Numbered from the stretch's first letter, positions 21,144 through 33,005 are shown. The stretch is 64,000 nucleotides of DNA from Astrocystis sublimbata (GCA_022453515.1 JAJNNY010000048.1:62001-126000), one strand, 5' to 3'. Numbers and translations: made by a program. The notes: generated by a model from the letters alone, not told the origin.

Positions 21144-23293
21144 TTAAGAGGTCAGGCCTTCCAGCTGAGCCTTTATCTGCAGAGCTACGAGCCTACTGAA
21201 GTAGCGGCACATCGCTAGATTACCACCGTGAAGCCAAAGCCCGGGATGGCCACTCTGACGCCACATGATCCTCGTTTCACCCTCCTCGTCGAAACCCCAG
21301 ACATTGCCGACCTTGCTTGCCACTTGGCTGCCAAAGATCGCCTCAGTCATCGTCCGCATGTTCTGATAGCCCGTTGCGCAGATAATCTCGTCGGCCTCCA
21401 GCTCCGTACCATCAGCAAGTCGCAGGCCATTCGGCAAGATCTCTTCGATTTCGTGTCCGTGCTTGACCTTCACGCTGCCATCTATGATCAGCTGGGTTGT
21501 TCCGACGTCGATATAGTATCCGCCGCCGCGCTGCAGGTACTTGAAGAACATGCCGGCGTCCATTGGCCCCTTGTCGGTCTTGAACCCAGCTCTATTTAAT
21601 CCCTCATGCGTTTCTTTGTCAAGATCCATCCCCAGTATGGTTGCATCGACCTTGAACGCTTTCGACACCTCCTGAGGAAGGGACCAAGATATCAGGTCCC
21701 CAACTTCGACCGGCGGGCCTCCTTCGCAGTAGACACCACCCAACAAATGTTTCAGGACGCTTTCGCTACTAATCACCGCCGTAGATGACCGCTGGACAAT
21801 CGTGACGTCGTAGCCGTTCTCATAGTAGTCTTGGGCGATGTCGAGCGCCGAGTTGCAGGAACCGATGATGACCGCCTTGCGACCGTCGGCATCAGAGGTT
21901 TTTGGCTCGCGGAATTCAGACGAATGGCAGAGCACACTTCCTTTGAAGCTCTCCATGCCCTTGAAGTTGGGATAGTTCCTCTTCCCCGAATGGCCGGTTG
22001 CTTGAATGATGTGCTTTGGGTGGAGTGTTCTCGTTTCTGAGATGCCATGACTGCCGATGCGTTCTAGGACTACGGTCCATTGCTTCTTCGTGTCATCCCA
22101 TACACTGCTCTTCAGATGCGTTTGGGTCCATACATTCAGTTCCAGCATATGAGCATATGATTGCAAAAAGTCGGCCATCTTGTCTTTTGGTGTGAACACA
22201 GGCCATGTCTCGGGGAAGTGGATGTAAGGCACTGGTTACCAAGAAAGTCAATCACCAGGGCAATCAGTGATTGAGAGATGAGGTACAATAATCGCTTCTG
22301 GTATTGCTCATCGTATAAGAAAATCGATCAAGGTAATACTCACTATGGTCATACCAAACTGGGTCATGTAAGACCAATTGATGGTATCTGCTACGCCAGG
22401 CAGCACCGACCGAACCCGCACAATCAATGGTCAATGTTGGCACTTGTAACATTTTCAAGCGAGCTGAAATCGAGAGACCAGCCTGACCACAACCTAGGAT
22501 GTGTCAGTGCAAGCACACGTAATGTCAGTGGTAGAACTTACCAACAACGAGGACGTCGGGTTCCCAATCTTTCAATTCCGTCTCAATCTGTCTTCTCTCA
22601 ACCCACTACCATACCCAACAGATCAGCAATTGTTATCCAAAGATCAGGGGAACATCAGTGCGACAGGTTTGCTTCGCAAAGACGCGGTTTGAATGCCATT
22701 TTTAGGGTGTAACTCACATTCTTCTTTCCCACTCGCGCGCCATGCTGAACACCACTTGGACGATTTGGCCCAACAGCCTCCTCGTATCCCTTGAGCTTTT
22801 CCATTGTGGCGTATAAAGTCCATATCTTCCACTGTCCCGATTCTTGCACAAGACGCACGAGACCCCGCCCAGAGCCAAACTGGGTCGTCGTAGTGATGAA
22901 GAACTGGATGCCGTGAATAGTGTCATAACCTCGAAGATCCGTAATCTGGGGTCCATTACCGGGCGGTGAGTGATCTATCTCCACTCTGACTAGGTGATGG
23001 CCCCCTTGAAGTAGGTTCACGATCTTCTCTTTGCCTTTGGCGGTCCGAAAGTCCCAGGTGAGCCCTAGGTGGTCGCGCCAGTACCCATTATCAATGAATA
23101 GGTTTGCGAGAGCTTCGTAGTCTGTCCTCTCTAGCAATTGATTGAGAGAGTCAATTATCTCGGTTGATACTGCATTAGCATCGGCTGTCTTGTAATCTGT
23201 TGCGGTTGCTGGCCATGGTGCAATTGGAATATTGACGGACCCAGGAACACCTCGTTCGCATGAGGGGATCGATTCCACCATTGCTGTTGCCAT
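21144..23293 (-). CDS. NTF2-like domain fused to a flavin-dependent monooxygenase
   Basis: A two-domain protein found in fungi, with an N-terminal NTF2/SnoaL-like cone and a C-terminal class B (FMO/YUCCA-like) monooxygenase. Exons 23293-22718, 22605-22542, 22493-22344 and 22231-21144 give 625 aa. Residues about 40-170 form the NTF2-like part (NQLLERTDYEALANLFIDNGYWRDHLGLTWDF). The first Rossmann motif, VLVVGCGQAGLSISARL, is assembled across intron 2. The FMO-type segment is LVLHDPVWYDHMPYIHFP, and the second dinucleotide site (IIGSCNSALDIAQDYYENGYDV) binds NADPH. The ATG motif is IICATGYQN, and the C-terminus has GLWLHGGNLAMCRYFSRLVALQIKA. ATG 23293 (MATAMVES) is my choice; two earlier in-frame Mets exist, at 23359 and 23461. 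Substrate unknown. Confidence 0.88.
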
Positions 23294-25138
23294 GATGAAA
23301 AGATTTAACCATGTTTCCAGATTACATAGTATCATGAGAACTGAAGAGGAAGAACTCATTGTGAGAGAGAATGGGCACGAGAGTGTAGGTTTATAGACAC
23401 ACGCTTCTGTGAAAGGGCGTACCGGGACCCCGCACGATGTTGGGGTACAATGACCTGGCATCTAAGTCATACAGCAAATAGTAACGAAAGTCCTCGTAGC
23501 TTGTACCGAAATCTTCTGTCAAGCTGGGCGCCTCATTTCATTGCTGTATCCCGTGCATGTGGCTTCGATCGACATTGAACTTCCAAGAACCGAGGACAGT
23601 CCGATAAACTCAATCGCTGTGAATTTCTCTACAATTGGATGAAGTTGCCAAGTGTGAAACGTTGTGCCTGTCACACCGTGTTCAGTTCGTTTGTCTCAAA
23701 TCATGAGCTCGACCTCGCGTAATTTGAACAATCTAGGCACTTGAGCATAGGATCCAGATCTGGGGAAAAGAAAAGGGGATACCGAAGGAGGCAAACCGCG
23801 GCTGCGAGTGCCCGGGATTATGGATCATACCAAGCCATAACTGCTACCAGCTGACCTCGGAGAAGCGCCGGATTTAACTCAGCTGAGCTTTTGGCTTCAA
23901 TGGATTGGTGAAATCATCGACATCGCACCGGACACTACATCGGACGTTGTGAGCGGACAAGAGTTACTTACGTATCACATATCATATTCCGAAAATGATG
24001 ACCAATCAGTTTAGAAGGATATGTATATCCGGAGCCACCTGCGGATGTTCGCGATCAGTATGGTACTGATTATTGTCATTCATACTATGTAAATGTCCAA
24101 CTCGGTAGAAACTTTCATGTTCGTAAGCCCTGCCAATGGCTCGCCACCTTTCAATGATGAAGGGTTGACCAAGCTTGCTTGAAAGCCTGCAGAATCGTAC
24201 TTGGACAGTCGACATAGCTCGCATAGTAGCATTACCAGATATAAAAGGAAAGAATGCAATGCATGAGCTCCTTCATAATTACCTCCTGCGGCGTGTATAA
24301 GACGAAGCGGTGGATTGGGCCAGTAGTCCCGACATCGGCTTAGCCCGACAAGTCCGACGAGCGCGGCATTAGCATGCCTGGATTTGGGTAGGGCGCGATA
24401 ACTAAAAGTTGTCTGGTATATCGATATAGATACGATCGACTTTGCATATGCGGTACACAGCGACAAAAGCAGATTGCTCGGTGCTTGATAGGCTAAGATC
24501 ACGTCACGTCGTATTTGGCCCATGTACACATGCTGTATACATAGAACAGTAGATTTTGCCATGATTCAGGGCGTCGTCGGAGGGCACAACACCATTTCGT
24601 CCGGGGGCCACTTCAAAATCATGGAACTTATCATATTCTTCTATGGGCTGGGAGAATCGACCACAAGGCTGGGACCGCTGGGACCGCTAGGCGGATGATC
24701 GACGCGTTCTCCAAGCCCGGCCCCTGCACGTTATTCCAGATAAGCTGATGGCTCATTGTTCCAATGTCGCAATGGCCAAAAGAGCCGAGAGAGCTAACAG
24801 CAATGAGCACGCTACTTGAGGCTTGGCAGCAGCTACTACTGACTAGTGTATACTAACCGACGCGATCAGGGGCAAAAGGTACCGGGATAGTAAGTCGATC
24901 TTCACGGCCCTTGAGGTACTGCCCTGACATTTGATCCAAGTGTCATAAAAAGCTGCCGTTGGATCATCTCAGCTCGTCATTGCTTGCCCCTTCACCAGCC
25001 TCGTTGACTATCTTGTAAATACCCTCCTCGGTCGGCAACCTGTCAGTACATCTAGTCGGGAATCGCGAGTAGAACGGACCACGCCATTACCTACCGGCCC
25101 TAATTCATACTTTTGTACATTCATTCTCCTCCTCCACC
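23294..25138. promoter_or_regulatory. Divergent intergenic region, promoters expected, no gene
   Basis: 1.85 kb between divergently transcribed genes. Open frames on the minus strand (about 24000-24560) look random in composition. Just before the Sec14-like ATG is a CT-rich leader (CATTCTCCTCCTCCACC), as is common in fungi. Confidence 0.45.
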
Positions 25139-26805
25139 ATGGGCAGCGATTCTATGCGCCGGGTGCCCTCGGCCGGCGCCGTCGAAGTTGGCTATCCGTC
25201 CGGGCATCTAGGCCATCTCACCGAACACGAGACACAGGCGCTGGCAGAATTCAAGACTCTTTTGGCAGAGAAGGATATTTACAAGGCGGGCCCGCCGCCG
25301 TCCCACGATGATCCCACGTTGCTGTGCGTCCCGAACTGTGCATCCCTGCCGAATTATGGCTCTACAAACAATGTATACTGACCCGTTGTCCGTGGACCAG
25401 CCGATTCTTGCGCGCTCGTAAATGGGTGCCGCAGGACGCATTTACGCAATTTTCTGAGACTGAGAAGTTTAGAAACGCCAATGAGATCGAGAAGCTCTAT
25501 GACACCATCGATATCGACTCGTACGAATCTTCGAGGAAATTGGTACATCAAGTTAAAAACCCCTAGTTTCCAAGGACGACTGGCTCACAATGCTCTTGCA
25601 TGCAGTACCCGCGCTTCACCGGACGTCGAGACAAGCGGTACGTATCACCTCTGTCGCCTCCCGCCATTGCGCTACGTTGAAGGCTAACAAATCTCCGCGA
25701 TGCAGGGGCATCCCGATCTACGTCTTCCAGATCCGGCATCTCGACTCCAAGGCTGTCGCCGACTACGAAAAAGCGACCGAGACGACATACAGCAAGGCCA
25801 AGACAGACGGAAAGACGCCGCCCAAGCTATTGCGTCTGTTTGCGCTGTACGAGAACCTGACCAGATTTGCCCAGCCCCTGTCGTCCGAATGCACCGACCG
25901 CGAGAACCCCGAGACGCCCATCACGCTCAGCACCAATATTGTCGACATCTCACACGTCAGTCTGCGCATGTTCTGGAACCTGAAGGCGCACATGCAGGCT
26001 GCCAGTCAGCTGGCTACCGCTCATTACCCAGAGACTCTAGATCGTGAGTCCCCCAACAATGACTAAGAAGGAGGGAAGGGGGGAAAGCGATGCGTATTAG
26101 ACCAATTGGACTGACATGCATTGATGAAAAGGAATCTTCATAATCGGCGCGCCGTACTTCTTTTCGACTGTCTGGGGCTGGATCAAGCGATGGTTCGACC
26201 CCGTCACCGTATCGAAGATCTTCATCCTCAGCGACCATGATGTGCTCCCCGTCCTGACCACTTTCATGGAGCTTGAGGATATCCCCAAAGCCTACGGCGG
26301 TAAGCTCGAGTGGAGCTTTTTCGACGAGCCCGCTTACGACCAAGGAATCAAGGACATAGTGACATGGGAGAACGGCTTCACCAACTTCCCTCCCGGGCCT
26401 TGCCATTGGCAGCCCACTGAGGACGGGACCCGTCTCGAATGTATCGGTGTGGGCAGTCAGAAGGGCCAGGAAAGACGAGTGCGCGTGTGCACGGTTCCCA
26501 AAGCCTTCGCGCCCAGGTCCGATGCCCATACGCCAGCCGAGAATCCTGCAAGAAATGGTGTACCAGAAGAGGCCGCCCCAGACGGTCAAGTTCCTGCCAC
26601 AGCTGCCCCCATAGCCACTGCGCCTGTAGAGACTGCGCCCAAGGAAGCACTGCCAAGGGCTACTGATGCAGAGGCGACAACAGATGAGTCTACGGCTGAG
26701 GCTGTTGCTGGTCTGGTCATCACCGACGCCAAGCCCGAAGCCGATGAATCCTCCAAGACAGTCGCGGACACAATCGCCATCGCCACCGAATCAAAGGCAC
26801 CTTAG
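25139..26805 (+). CDS. Sec14/CRAL-TRIO phosphatidylinositol transfer protein
   Basis: Binds and exchanges phospholipids, usually phosphatidylinositol and phosphatidylcholine, at Golgi or plasma-membrane interfaces. Exons 25139-25323, 25401-25542, 25606-25637, 25706-26043 and 26132-26805 splice in frame to 456 aa. The CRAL-TRIO N-terminal part has LTEHETQALAEFK, LLRFLRARKW (across intron 1) and a short exon for YPRFTGRRDKRG. The lipid-binding lobe includes IPIYVFQIRHLD, TLSTNIVDISHVSLRMFWNLK, YPETLDRIFIIGAP and WIKRWFDPVTVSKIFIL, the helical gate. After about residue 335 comes a low-complexity tail rich in Ala, Pro, Glu and Thr, probably unstructured. The 32-bp exon 3 is unusually small and easy to miss in automated models. 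Confidence 0.92.
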
Positions 26806-27240
26806 TTGTGTTCTGTACACATGGATGAACTTGCACGGATAGAAATAAGCATTTTGGCACCTTACAACGGGATAGATATTGGGGCGCGTTGCTATGCGCA
26901 GATTAATGTCGGTATACCAATTGGATAAAGTAGACGGGGGAGGAGCAGCGCCGACACACATTCACATGATGTTTACATGCCGTTTGGCTCTGGCGGATGA
27001 TTAGCTATAGTGGATTGCCCTCAACTTGGCAACTCTTCTTATGTAAAATATCTTAAATGCAACGCCTAATGTTGTATGAACAGCATGTCTGTCTATGACC
27101 TGTGGTCGTGCAAATACCACATCGTCCCGCAAAACAATCCCGCCTTGAACGCCAAACTATGCAAGTGCGGAAGGTATCTTCCTATGGCTCGCTTAATCAA
27201 TGAACCAGTCAGTCAGTCAGTCAGTCAGCCAATTCACCAA
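26806..27240. other. Convergent 3' spacer with a (CAGT)n microsatellite
   Basis: 435 bp between the 3' ends of two convergent genes. It holds both terminators and a short tetranucleotide repeat, CAGT repeated about five to six times at 27206-27228. No gene. Confidence 0.5.
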
Positions 27241-27966
27241 TTAATCAACCCCCCTCCTCCGCCTCCACTCCTGAATCCCGCTCTCGACCTCTGCCCACGT
27301 GACGCCGTCGCGGACAAGCCACATGGTGACCCCCAGCGTCTCGGTATCTTTATTCCTGCTCTCGTCGTCGAAGAAGAGCATCTCGGTAAACGGGATGCCC
27401 GAGCGCTTGTGCAGCGCCTCGAAGTGCCGGATCTTGGACGACGAATACATCTCCAGCCCCATGTCGAAGAAATCTATCGCCTTGCGCGGCTTGTCCTGCT
27501 TGCTGTTCCCGCTACCACTCTTGCTCGGAGAAGCGTTATTATTGTTATTGCCGCCGTTGAAGGCATTGGTATTGTTATCGGATTGCAAAACGCTGCTCGC
27601 GGGCGGTACGTGCAGGAACTTGAGCATGTCCCTGGCGAGATCCGGCGCCTGCGTGCGGCTGGCGACGCCCAGCTTCACGCCCGACAGGGCCAGGCCGTGC
27701 AGGACGCCGTGGATGTCGCGGTAGAAGGCGAAGGACTCGCCGATCTTGTCCGTGCAGGCGCTGTGGCTCGCGTTGGGCTTCAGCGGCGCGTAGACGTGCG
27801 TGTCGACCCAGAAGGGCCACAGCGTGTAGTCGAGGTCGAAGACGACGGCGCGCGGCAGCGGCTTGCCGTCGGTGAGGATGCTGGGCAGGAAGGACGTTAT
27901 CGTCGATGTCGATGTTGACGAGAGCGAGGTGCTGGTTGATTGCTTTGAGAGCTTGCGGCGCGACAT
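27241..27966 (-). CDS. Magnesium-dependent phosphatase 1 (MDP-1), HAD superfamily
   Basis: A HAD-type phosphatase acting on protein phosphotyrosine or on sugar/small-molecule phosphates; the natural substrate is debated. Single exon, 241 aa. Motif I is VVFDLDYTLW, with the nucleophile Asp44 and acid Asp46. Motif II is LGVASRT, and motif IV is MLFFDDESRN after SKIRHFEALHKRSGIPF. The N-terminus has a Ser/Thr-rich leader of about 30 residues. A low-complexity insert rich in Asn, Gly, Ser and Lys (residues about 130-160, including five consecutive Asn) separates motifs II and III and lengthens the protein relative to the usual 165-200 aa. The insert is encoded by a GTT/ATT-rich repeat on the plus strand. 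Confidence 0.9.
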   Translation of the reverse strand: MSRRKLSKQSTSTSLSSTSTSTITSFLPSILTDGKPLPRAVVFDLDYTLWPFWVDTHVYAPLKPNASHSACTDKIGESFAFYRDIHGVLHGLALSGVKLGVASRTQAPDLARDMLKFLHVPPASSVLQSDNNTNAFNGGNNNNNASPSKSGSGNSKQDKPRKAIDFFDMGLEMYSSSKIRHFEALHKRSGIPFTEMLFFDDESRNKDTETLGVTMWLVRDGVTWAEVESGIQEWRRRRGVD

Positions 27967-29294
27967 CTTTGGGGGGAGGGGTTGGTCGGTCGAGCTTTGT
28001 CGCGGAGGTGGGGAGATGGGAATGAGGATGTTGTAGGATTCTGGATGGGGCGGGTTGGGTTGTTTCTGAGGATTTTGATGTCTATACTAGGACGAGACGT
28101 GCAAAAGAGGGTATCTATTAGTTGGCTTTTGTTCTATGTTCGTTGGGGATGTATTGTTGTGGCGTTTCTGACCTGTAATAAATGGGCTATGTTACGTAAG
28201 TCTAGATCTGCGCAAGATTCAATGCCCCTCGAGCCCCTGAGATGTCATCATGGCCCCGCACTCAAGCGGCTATATTCCTCCAGAATTATGGCGGGGTTTC
28301 TACTGTAAATAGCAGCGAGGTCTGCCACTAGAATTCTTGCATTTCCAGGGACTAGTTTGATTGTTCGTTCCATTTTTGCCCGCCTTCTTATATCTTCAAG
28401 CTTGTTTTTTTTTTTTCACCTTGTTTCTACCGCTGTTTACATTCGGAGCTAAGGAAGAAATATGTCTTCTTGTTTTTCAAATGTAAGACCACCGGAATCA
28501 GATAGCAGCCTGATCGGTGATAATCTTCTCGGACGGGAAACACGAGAGCGTTAACGTTAGCCCGACATTAACGCTACTGTGAAGACCTACATTGCAATGT
28601 CTTTTTCTTTCAATCTTTTCAAAGTCTGATGCTACAAACCTAGGTATGTTCTGCTCTTGCTAGAAGGGACACTCAGCAAGAGGTTCTGTCAAGCTAACAA
28701 ACATCGATTGACCTTTTATGTAGGTACTCGTATGTGCCAAGAACGGGGAACCTGCGGAGGTGGGGAGACTACAACCCTACGTGCATATGCCTTGGGTCCC
28801 AGTTCTTCTTATACGACTGAAGTGCCCAGCTATAATGGCTTTTACTTCGTTAGATAGTATCGAAAATGACGGCTGTCAGCTCTACAGCTTCATGTGTTAC
28901 TCGATCTTGCATGAACCCATAAGGTCTTGAAAAATGTTTGAAAACAAGATAGACCCTGGGTTCAGCAGCTCTGGTCGGTTCTATACGAGATGCAATAGTG
29001 AACCTAATGCATGTTTTACAACGGACATCGACCCCAACTCGAGTTGCGCAACGGATTCCCCATGTCCGATACATACCACCTCCAGCTATCGTTACACAGC
29101 ATGAAGCTTCAAGCCGAGATGGACAAGAGCATCTCTGTTGCCTTTCCCGTCACTGTCATTAACTCTCTCACTCGTAACCACTTTCTCTCCACTTTAGTAA
29201 TAGCCATATCGATACCTGCCCTCTTCGTCGCATAATCTCTCTTTGCACAGTACATGGGCCGGGATCAAGATCTCAAACAGAACTCAAACATACA
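27967..29294. promoter_or_regulatory. Divergent intergenic region, no gene
   Basis: 1.3 kb between divergent genes, expected to contain both promoters. It includes a T14 run near 28407-28420. Short open frames near 28657 and 28850-29235 have no recognisable features. Confidence 0.45.
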
Positions 29295-30790
29295 ATGGTG
29301 ATTTCTATCTCGGGCGGTAAGATCCAGGTCGTGCGCTTGGCCTACGTCCGCTACAATTATGTCAATCTTGAAGAGGCAACGCAATTCCTCGTCGACTTCG
29401 GCTTTCGCGAGGCAAAAAGAGTCACCAACCACGATGGCAAGTTAGAGCAAGTGTATTTCCGCGGCATGGGCCCCGAGCCCTTCATTCTCGTAGCGACGAA
29501 GTCCGACACCGAATCGTTCGGAGGCCCCGCCTTCGTCGTCGAGTCACCAAATGATTTAAATCTTGCGATGGAGACTCTACCAGATGCCAAGCGAGTTAGC
29601 ACGCTTCACCAGCCCGGTCATGGGGACTGCGTCTCTTTCCGTGATCCAGTCGACGGTTGGCCGATAGACCTTCTATTCGGGCAGGAGATGGTCGAGCCAT
29701 TGAACTACGCTCCGCATCAGGAAGCCGTGAATTATGTGAGTTGCTTAAGCCTTGGACAGTTTTGAACACAGGAATGGTCAATTACTTGATGCAAACTTAA
29801 AAGGGAGGTGGTGCTGGCTCGCTGGTTGACTGATTGCTCTCCGTCATCGGATGGACAGCCAGAGGAGAAGAACCGACCCGTGAACGAAACCAAACGATTC
29901 GAGAAGGGCCCGGCACCAATCTACAAGCTGGGCCACTTCGGCGTGCGCACGACGGATTTCGAGAAATCATGCGAGTTCTACACCTCTCGATTCACCTTCA
30001 TAGCCAGTGATGTAAGCCCATTCCTGCTCGTTGTCTCTTAGTGCCCCTAGTCATGATAACTTGATCCTCGTGTCACTTGGAGATAGGTAGGATATGGTTG
30101 CTCGCTTTTGTCCCCTATTTCCTCTCTTCATCGAGTATCATTTTGTCCTTCTCCTATGTGGTGGCTTCCATGATCTGGCGCCGTGGAGGAAAGCAAAGCA
30201 CTGGCAGGCAGTTCCAAAAACAGACGCTCACCAAGAAACGCATGAGTTGAAAAGATCGTCCACGACGCCAACAATGTCGATCAACTCGCTTTTTTCCGCT
30301 TCGATCGGGGCAAACAACAAGTTGATCACCACTCTTTCTTCATTGCTCGAGGGCCTGCGTATAAGGTCCATCACACGTCCTACGAGACATACGACTTCGA
30401 TACGCAGCTGTTGGGACACGATTGGTTGCGCGAGAAGGGGTACAAAAGTTGCTGGGGGGTCGGTCGTCATGTGCTAGGAAGTCAGCTATTTGACTATTGG
30501 TAATAAGCCCTAAATGGCCATAGGCTATAGGCTAGGCGCAAAGATGAGAAGCTGATAGCGTGCATCATGACAGGTTCGATCCGAGCGGTTTCGTCTTCGA
30601 GCATTATATGGACGGGGACTTGGTGAACGCCGATGAACCGACGCATCGCTCACAGGCTGGGCCCGGAACTCTATATATCTGGGGTGAGTGAGATAAGTAC
30701 AACGTGTCGGAAGACGCACTGGCGAAGAGATTGCAATCAGCTGACGAACAAACAGGTCCTGAGGTTCCTCAAGCGTTCTTGGACATTTGA
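29295..30790 (+). CDS. VOC superfamily dioxygenase-like protein (two-domain, extradiol type)
   Basis: Resembles fungal two-domain glyoxalase/extradiol dioxygenase proteins that use a metal ion to act on catechol-like substrates. Five exons (29295-29735, 29859-30011, 30255-30499, 30574-30683, 30756-30790) give 327 aa. The N-terminal module is VVRLAYVRYNYVNLEEATQFLVDFGF. The catalytic module has the metal His in KLGHFGVRTTDFEKSCEFY, a second His in QQVDHHSFFIARGPAYKVHHTSYET, and the metal Glu in DPSGFVFEHYMDGDLV. Conserved LLGHDWLREKGY and GVGRHVLGSQLFDYW follow the family pattern. The second intron is 243 bp, long for this genome, and ends in an AAAAG acceptor without a strong pyrimidine tract. 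Function on a specific substrate is not known. Confidence 0.82.
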
Positions 30791-31424
30791 TGATTGGAGC
30801 ATTTGATGTTACGCGTTTTGTCCATATGTGTGTCATTGATTGCTGAGATATACTCCAATGCAGTCTTCAGAATCGATACATACGACCATAGGATCCAGAG
30901 AACGCGTGGTCCTGTATGTTCCCCCATAGCTAAGCCAAATAATTATCTTCGCCTCTGCTTGCCTGGGTGGAATGGGGGGGGTCGGCGCCCCCCTGGTTAT
31001 TCTATTCTACAGGATTCTACTAGGGTTATAGAAAGCCTCCGGATTCCCGTGCATGCACACCCCGGAGCTTACGTAGGAAGTAGCGTAGGCTTGGGTACAT
31101 AACTTAGTCTCGTAAGGTCGGTCCCTATAAATTTAATTATGCTTTTAGCATATAACTGCGCATCAAGAAACTTTGTTGTTCGTTCAGCTATCATCACGAG
31201 GTAGCGGGCTTACGTAAAGCACTTACCTTATACGAGAATGCGATCGATAGCTCATTAGCTTGCTATCTATAAATAATGCTGCTATTCTCTTGTATATGCC
31301 ACTGAACTATAGACTAGTAACACCACTGGAGACGATATATAACAGGTGTCTCAACGCTGTGTTAGCATACAACCTACCAAGAAAGACCAGCCACCCACCT
31401 ATACAATTATTCAGCTGATTCACA
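30791..31424. other. Intergenic region, no supported gene
   Basis: About 630 bp between two plus-strand genes. It contains a G7 run and the motif CTTACGTA near 31070 and 31210, which also occurs upstream of the GMC gene near 35280. No coding signal. Confidence 0.4.
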
Positions 31425-32033
31425 ATGACACTCGCCACTTCCAAAACAGAGGACGGATCCACGATCCTAGCCTTCACACATGGCTGCAAAGTCACTATCA
31501 CAGCAACCGATGCGTGCCCGAACGTCACCGAAGACATCATTGACGACGATGGGCCACCGATTTCAGCAGAAGAACGGGAGCTAGAACTCTTTAACAACCA
31601 ATTTCGGGAGAAGAGGATTAAGATATGGACAGAATACGGCAGACAAAAGAGGAACGCCTTGTGCAATCGTGCTAGCGATTCTCCAGAATATCAAGAAGAT
31701 CTGGCGAGGGTTGTGGCAAATTACGAAAAAGAAATGACCATCCTGATAGACGCATTTTCGTGGAAAGAGGGGTTCAAGCCAAATTTTGAGAACAGAGTGG
31801 TTGAAGCCGAGGTTTCCCATTACCGCAAAACCACAGAGGGTCAATCTCATCACCGCAAAACCACGAATGATCATAGTTTCAATGATCTGGATGATGCTAC
31901 GAGACTTCGTGCGATAAATTTTGTGGTTTTTCTGCTTCTTCTTGGTTGGGCTGTTGGGTGGACTGGTGGGTTTTGGTTCGCTCGAAATTTTCAATTGATG
32001 TATACCGGCAACGCCGCACCGCCCACTCGTTAA
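31425..32033 (+). CDS. Orphan protein with C-terminal membrane anchor
   Basis: I do not recognise the family. Single exon, 202 aa, from an ATG in a good context (CACAATGAC). The first 60 residues contain two Cys and a Thr-rich start, followed by a charged helical region (ISAEERELELFNNQFREKRI) with coiled-coil character. Residues about 133-152 hold a short internal repeat, SHYRKTTEGQ then SHHRKTTNDH. A single strong transmembrane helix (INFVVFLLLLGWAVGWTGGFWF) lies about 20 residues from the end. The order suggests a tail-anchored or type II membrane protein. It sits at the edge of the transposon-relic-rich accessory region. Confidence 0.55.
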   Translation: MTLATSKTEDGSTILAFTHGCKVTITATDACPNVTEDIIDDDGPPISAEERELELFNNQFREKRIKIWTEYGRQKRNALCNRASDSPEYQEDLARVVANYEKEMTILIDAFSWKEGFKPNFENRVVEAEVSHYRKTTEGQSHHRKTTNDHSFNDLDDATRLRAINFVVFLLLLGWAVGWTGGFWFARNFQLMYTGNAAPPTR

Positions 32034-32674
32034 GACAGAAGTTTACCTACATGGTACTCTGCCAGTCGCCCCAAATATTCTTACCACTTTCCATCCCTTC
32101 CCATATATACTAATAGTATTACAAGTATAAGCAAGCTATCATGCAAAGCTTAATTCAAACTATTATCACACAGTTTTGCGGAATGATTGCTTCCTTGATA
32201 TTGGCCCGCTTCACCTTGCTATCACTTGGTCCCTAAGCCAAGCCGCGTTTACTTTGCTATAATCCGTATTTTTTACACTTCGCCTAAATAATCTCTATTG
32301 AGACCTAAGGCAAAACTCGGTCACAATATGTCTGGGGTTTCCTCGCCAGGTAAGTCACTCCCGCTTGGTGCACTTTGTGAAACAGGCTGACCTGTTCCCA
32401 AGAGAAGAGTATCTCAACTCAGAAGCAACCAAGGCACTTAATTACTGCTTAGTTGGGTCAGTCAGGCTAAGCAAGAAGACGCTTGGAACCCCGTTGGGAG
32501 CACCACAACGGCCACGGGCGAAAGACGTACAAGTGGAGCTGAGTTACTCGTCTGCGATGTCATTTAGTGTGTCCTCGAAAGCAACACGAAGTCAGAGGGG
32601 TGTCAACGATCTTCTGGTTGCCCCTTGAGTCGCTATGATGCTCTTGCTAACTCGGCACTTGATAGAACCCTTAC

Positions 32675-32836
32675 CTCAAAGATGTCGTAGGCAGTAATGG
32701 CAGCGAGAACAGTACCGATTGTCTCTTTAGGCAATGGCGGTGGGCAGGAAATCAGCGGATCAATCGAAATGCCGGTTCGGAAGCTGCTACGATCGAAATT
32801 GTCTAGAGATTCAGGGAGAATATTACAGAAAGACAT
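32675..32836 (-). other. Short open frame of unknown status
   Basis: From an ATG at 32836 the minus strand reads MSFCNILPESLDNFDRSSF and continues to AAITAYDIFE, where a GTAAGG donor-like site follows. A further stretch ending in TSCCFRGHTK could be joined by a candidate intron. The balanced composition looks more like coding sequence than its surroundings, but the total would be only about 70 aa, and I recognise no family. It could be the 5' remnant of a lost gene. Confidence 0.25.
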
Positions 32837-32899
32837 ATGTAGTAGTTAGGCTTTTCGGTTAGAATGTTAAAGGTTTACCCCTACCTCAGGTACTTAAAG

Positions 32900-33005
32900 A
32901 TATATTAATCTATAGAATAATAATATAAAGTGTTTGTTATTTAATTATTAGCTGATTATATAGCACTTATTTAAACACAGTTAACAGCTTATATAATAAT
33001 TATTA
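32900..33005. mobile_element. MITE family relic, copy B (core only)
   Basis: This AT-rich block aligns by eye with the core of the copies at 14119-14372 and 45548-45790, and best with 41970-42075. Shared pieces are ATCTATAGAATA, TAAAGTGTTTNTTATTT, TGATTATA and ACTTATTTAAA. No terminal inverted repeat remains at either side, so it is a truncated relic. Confidence 0.6.

Noticed and set aside
11338..23293. A specialised-metabolite gene cluster spanning tannase to the flavin monooxygenase
   Set aside because: No backbone synthase gene is present, and the genes are separated by long gene-free stretches and a pseudogene.
24080..24562. 160-codon minus-strand frame in the 23-25 kb gap
   Set aside because: No recognisable motif, no splice context, and composition like random intergenic DNA.
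31060..31215. Repeated CTTACGTA motifs, also near 35280, as a possible regulatory site or element end
   Set aside because: Only a short palindromic core is shared; flanks do not align, so chance is a sufficient explanation.
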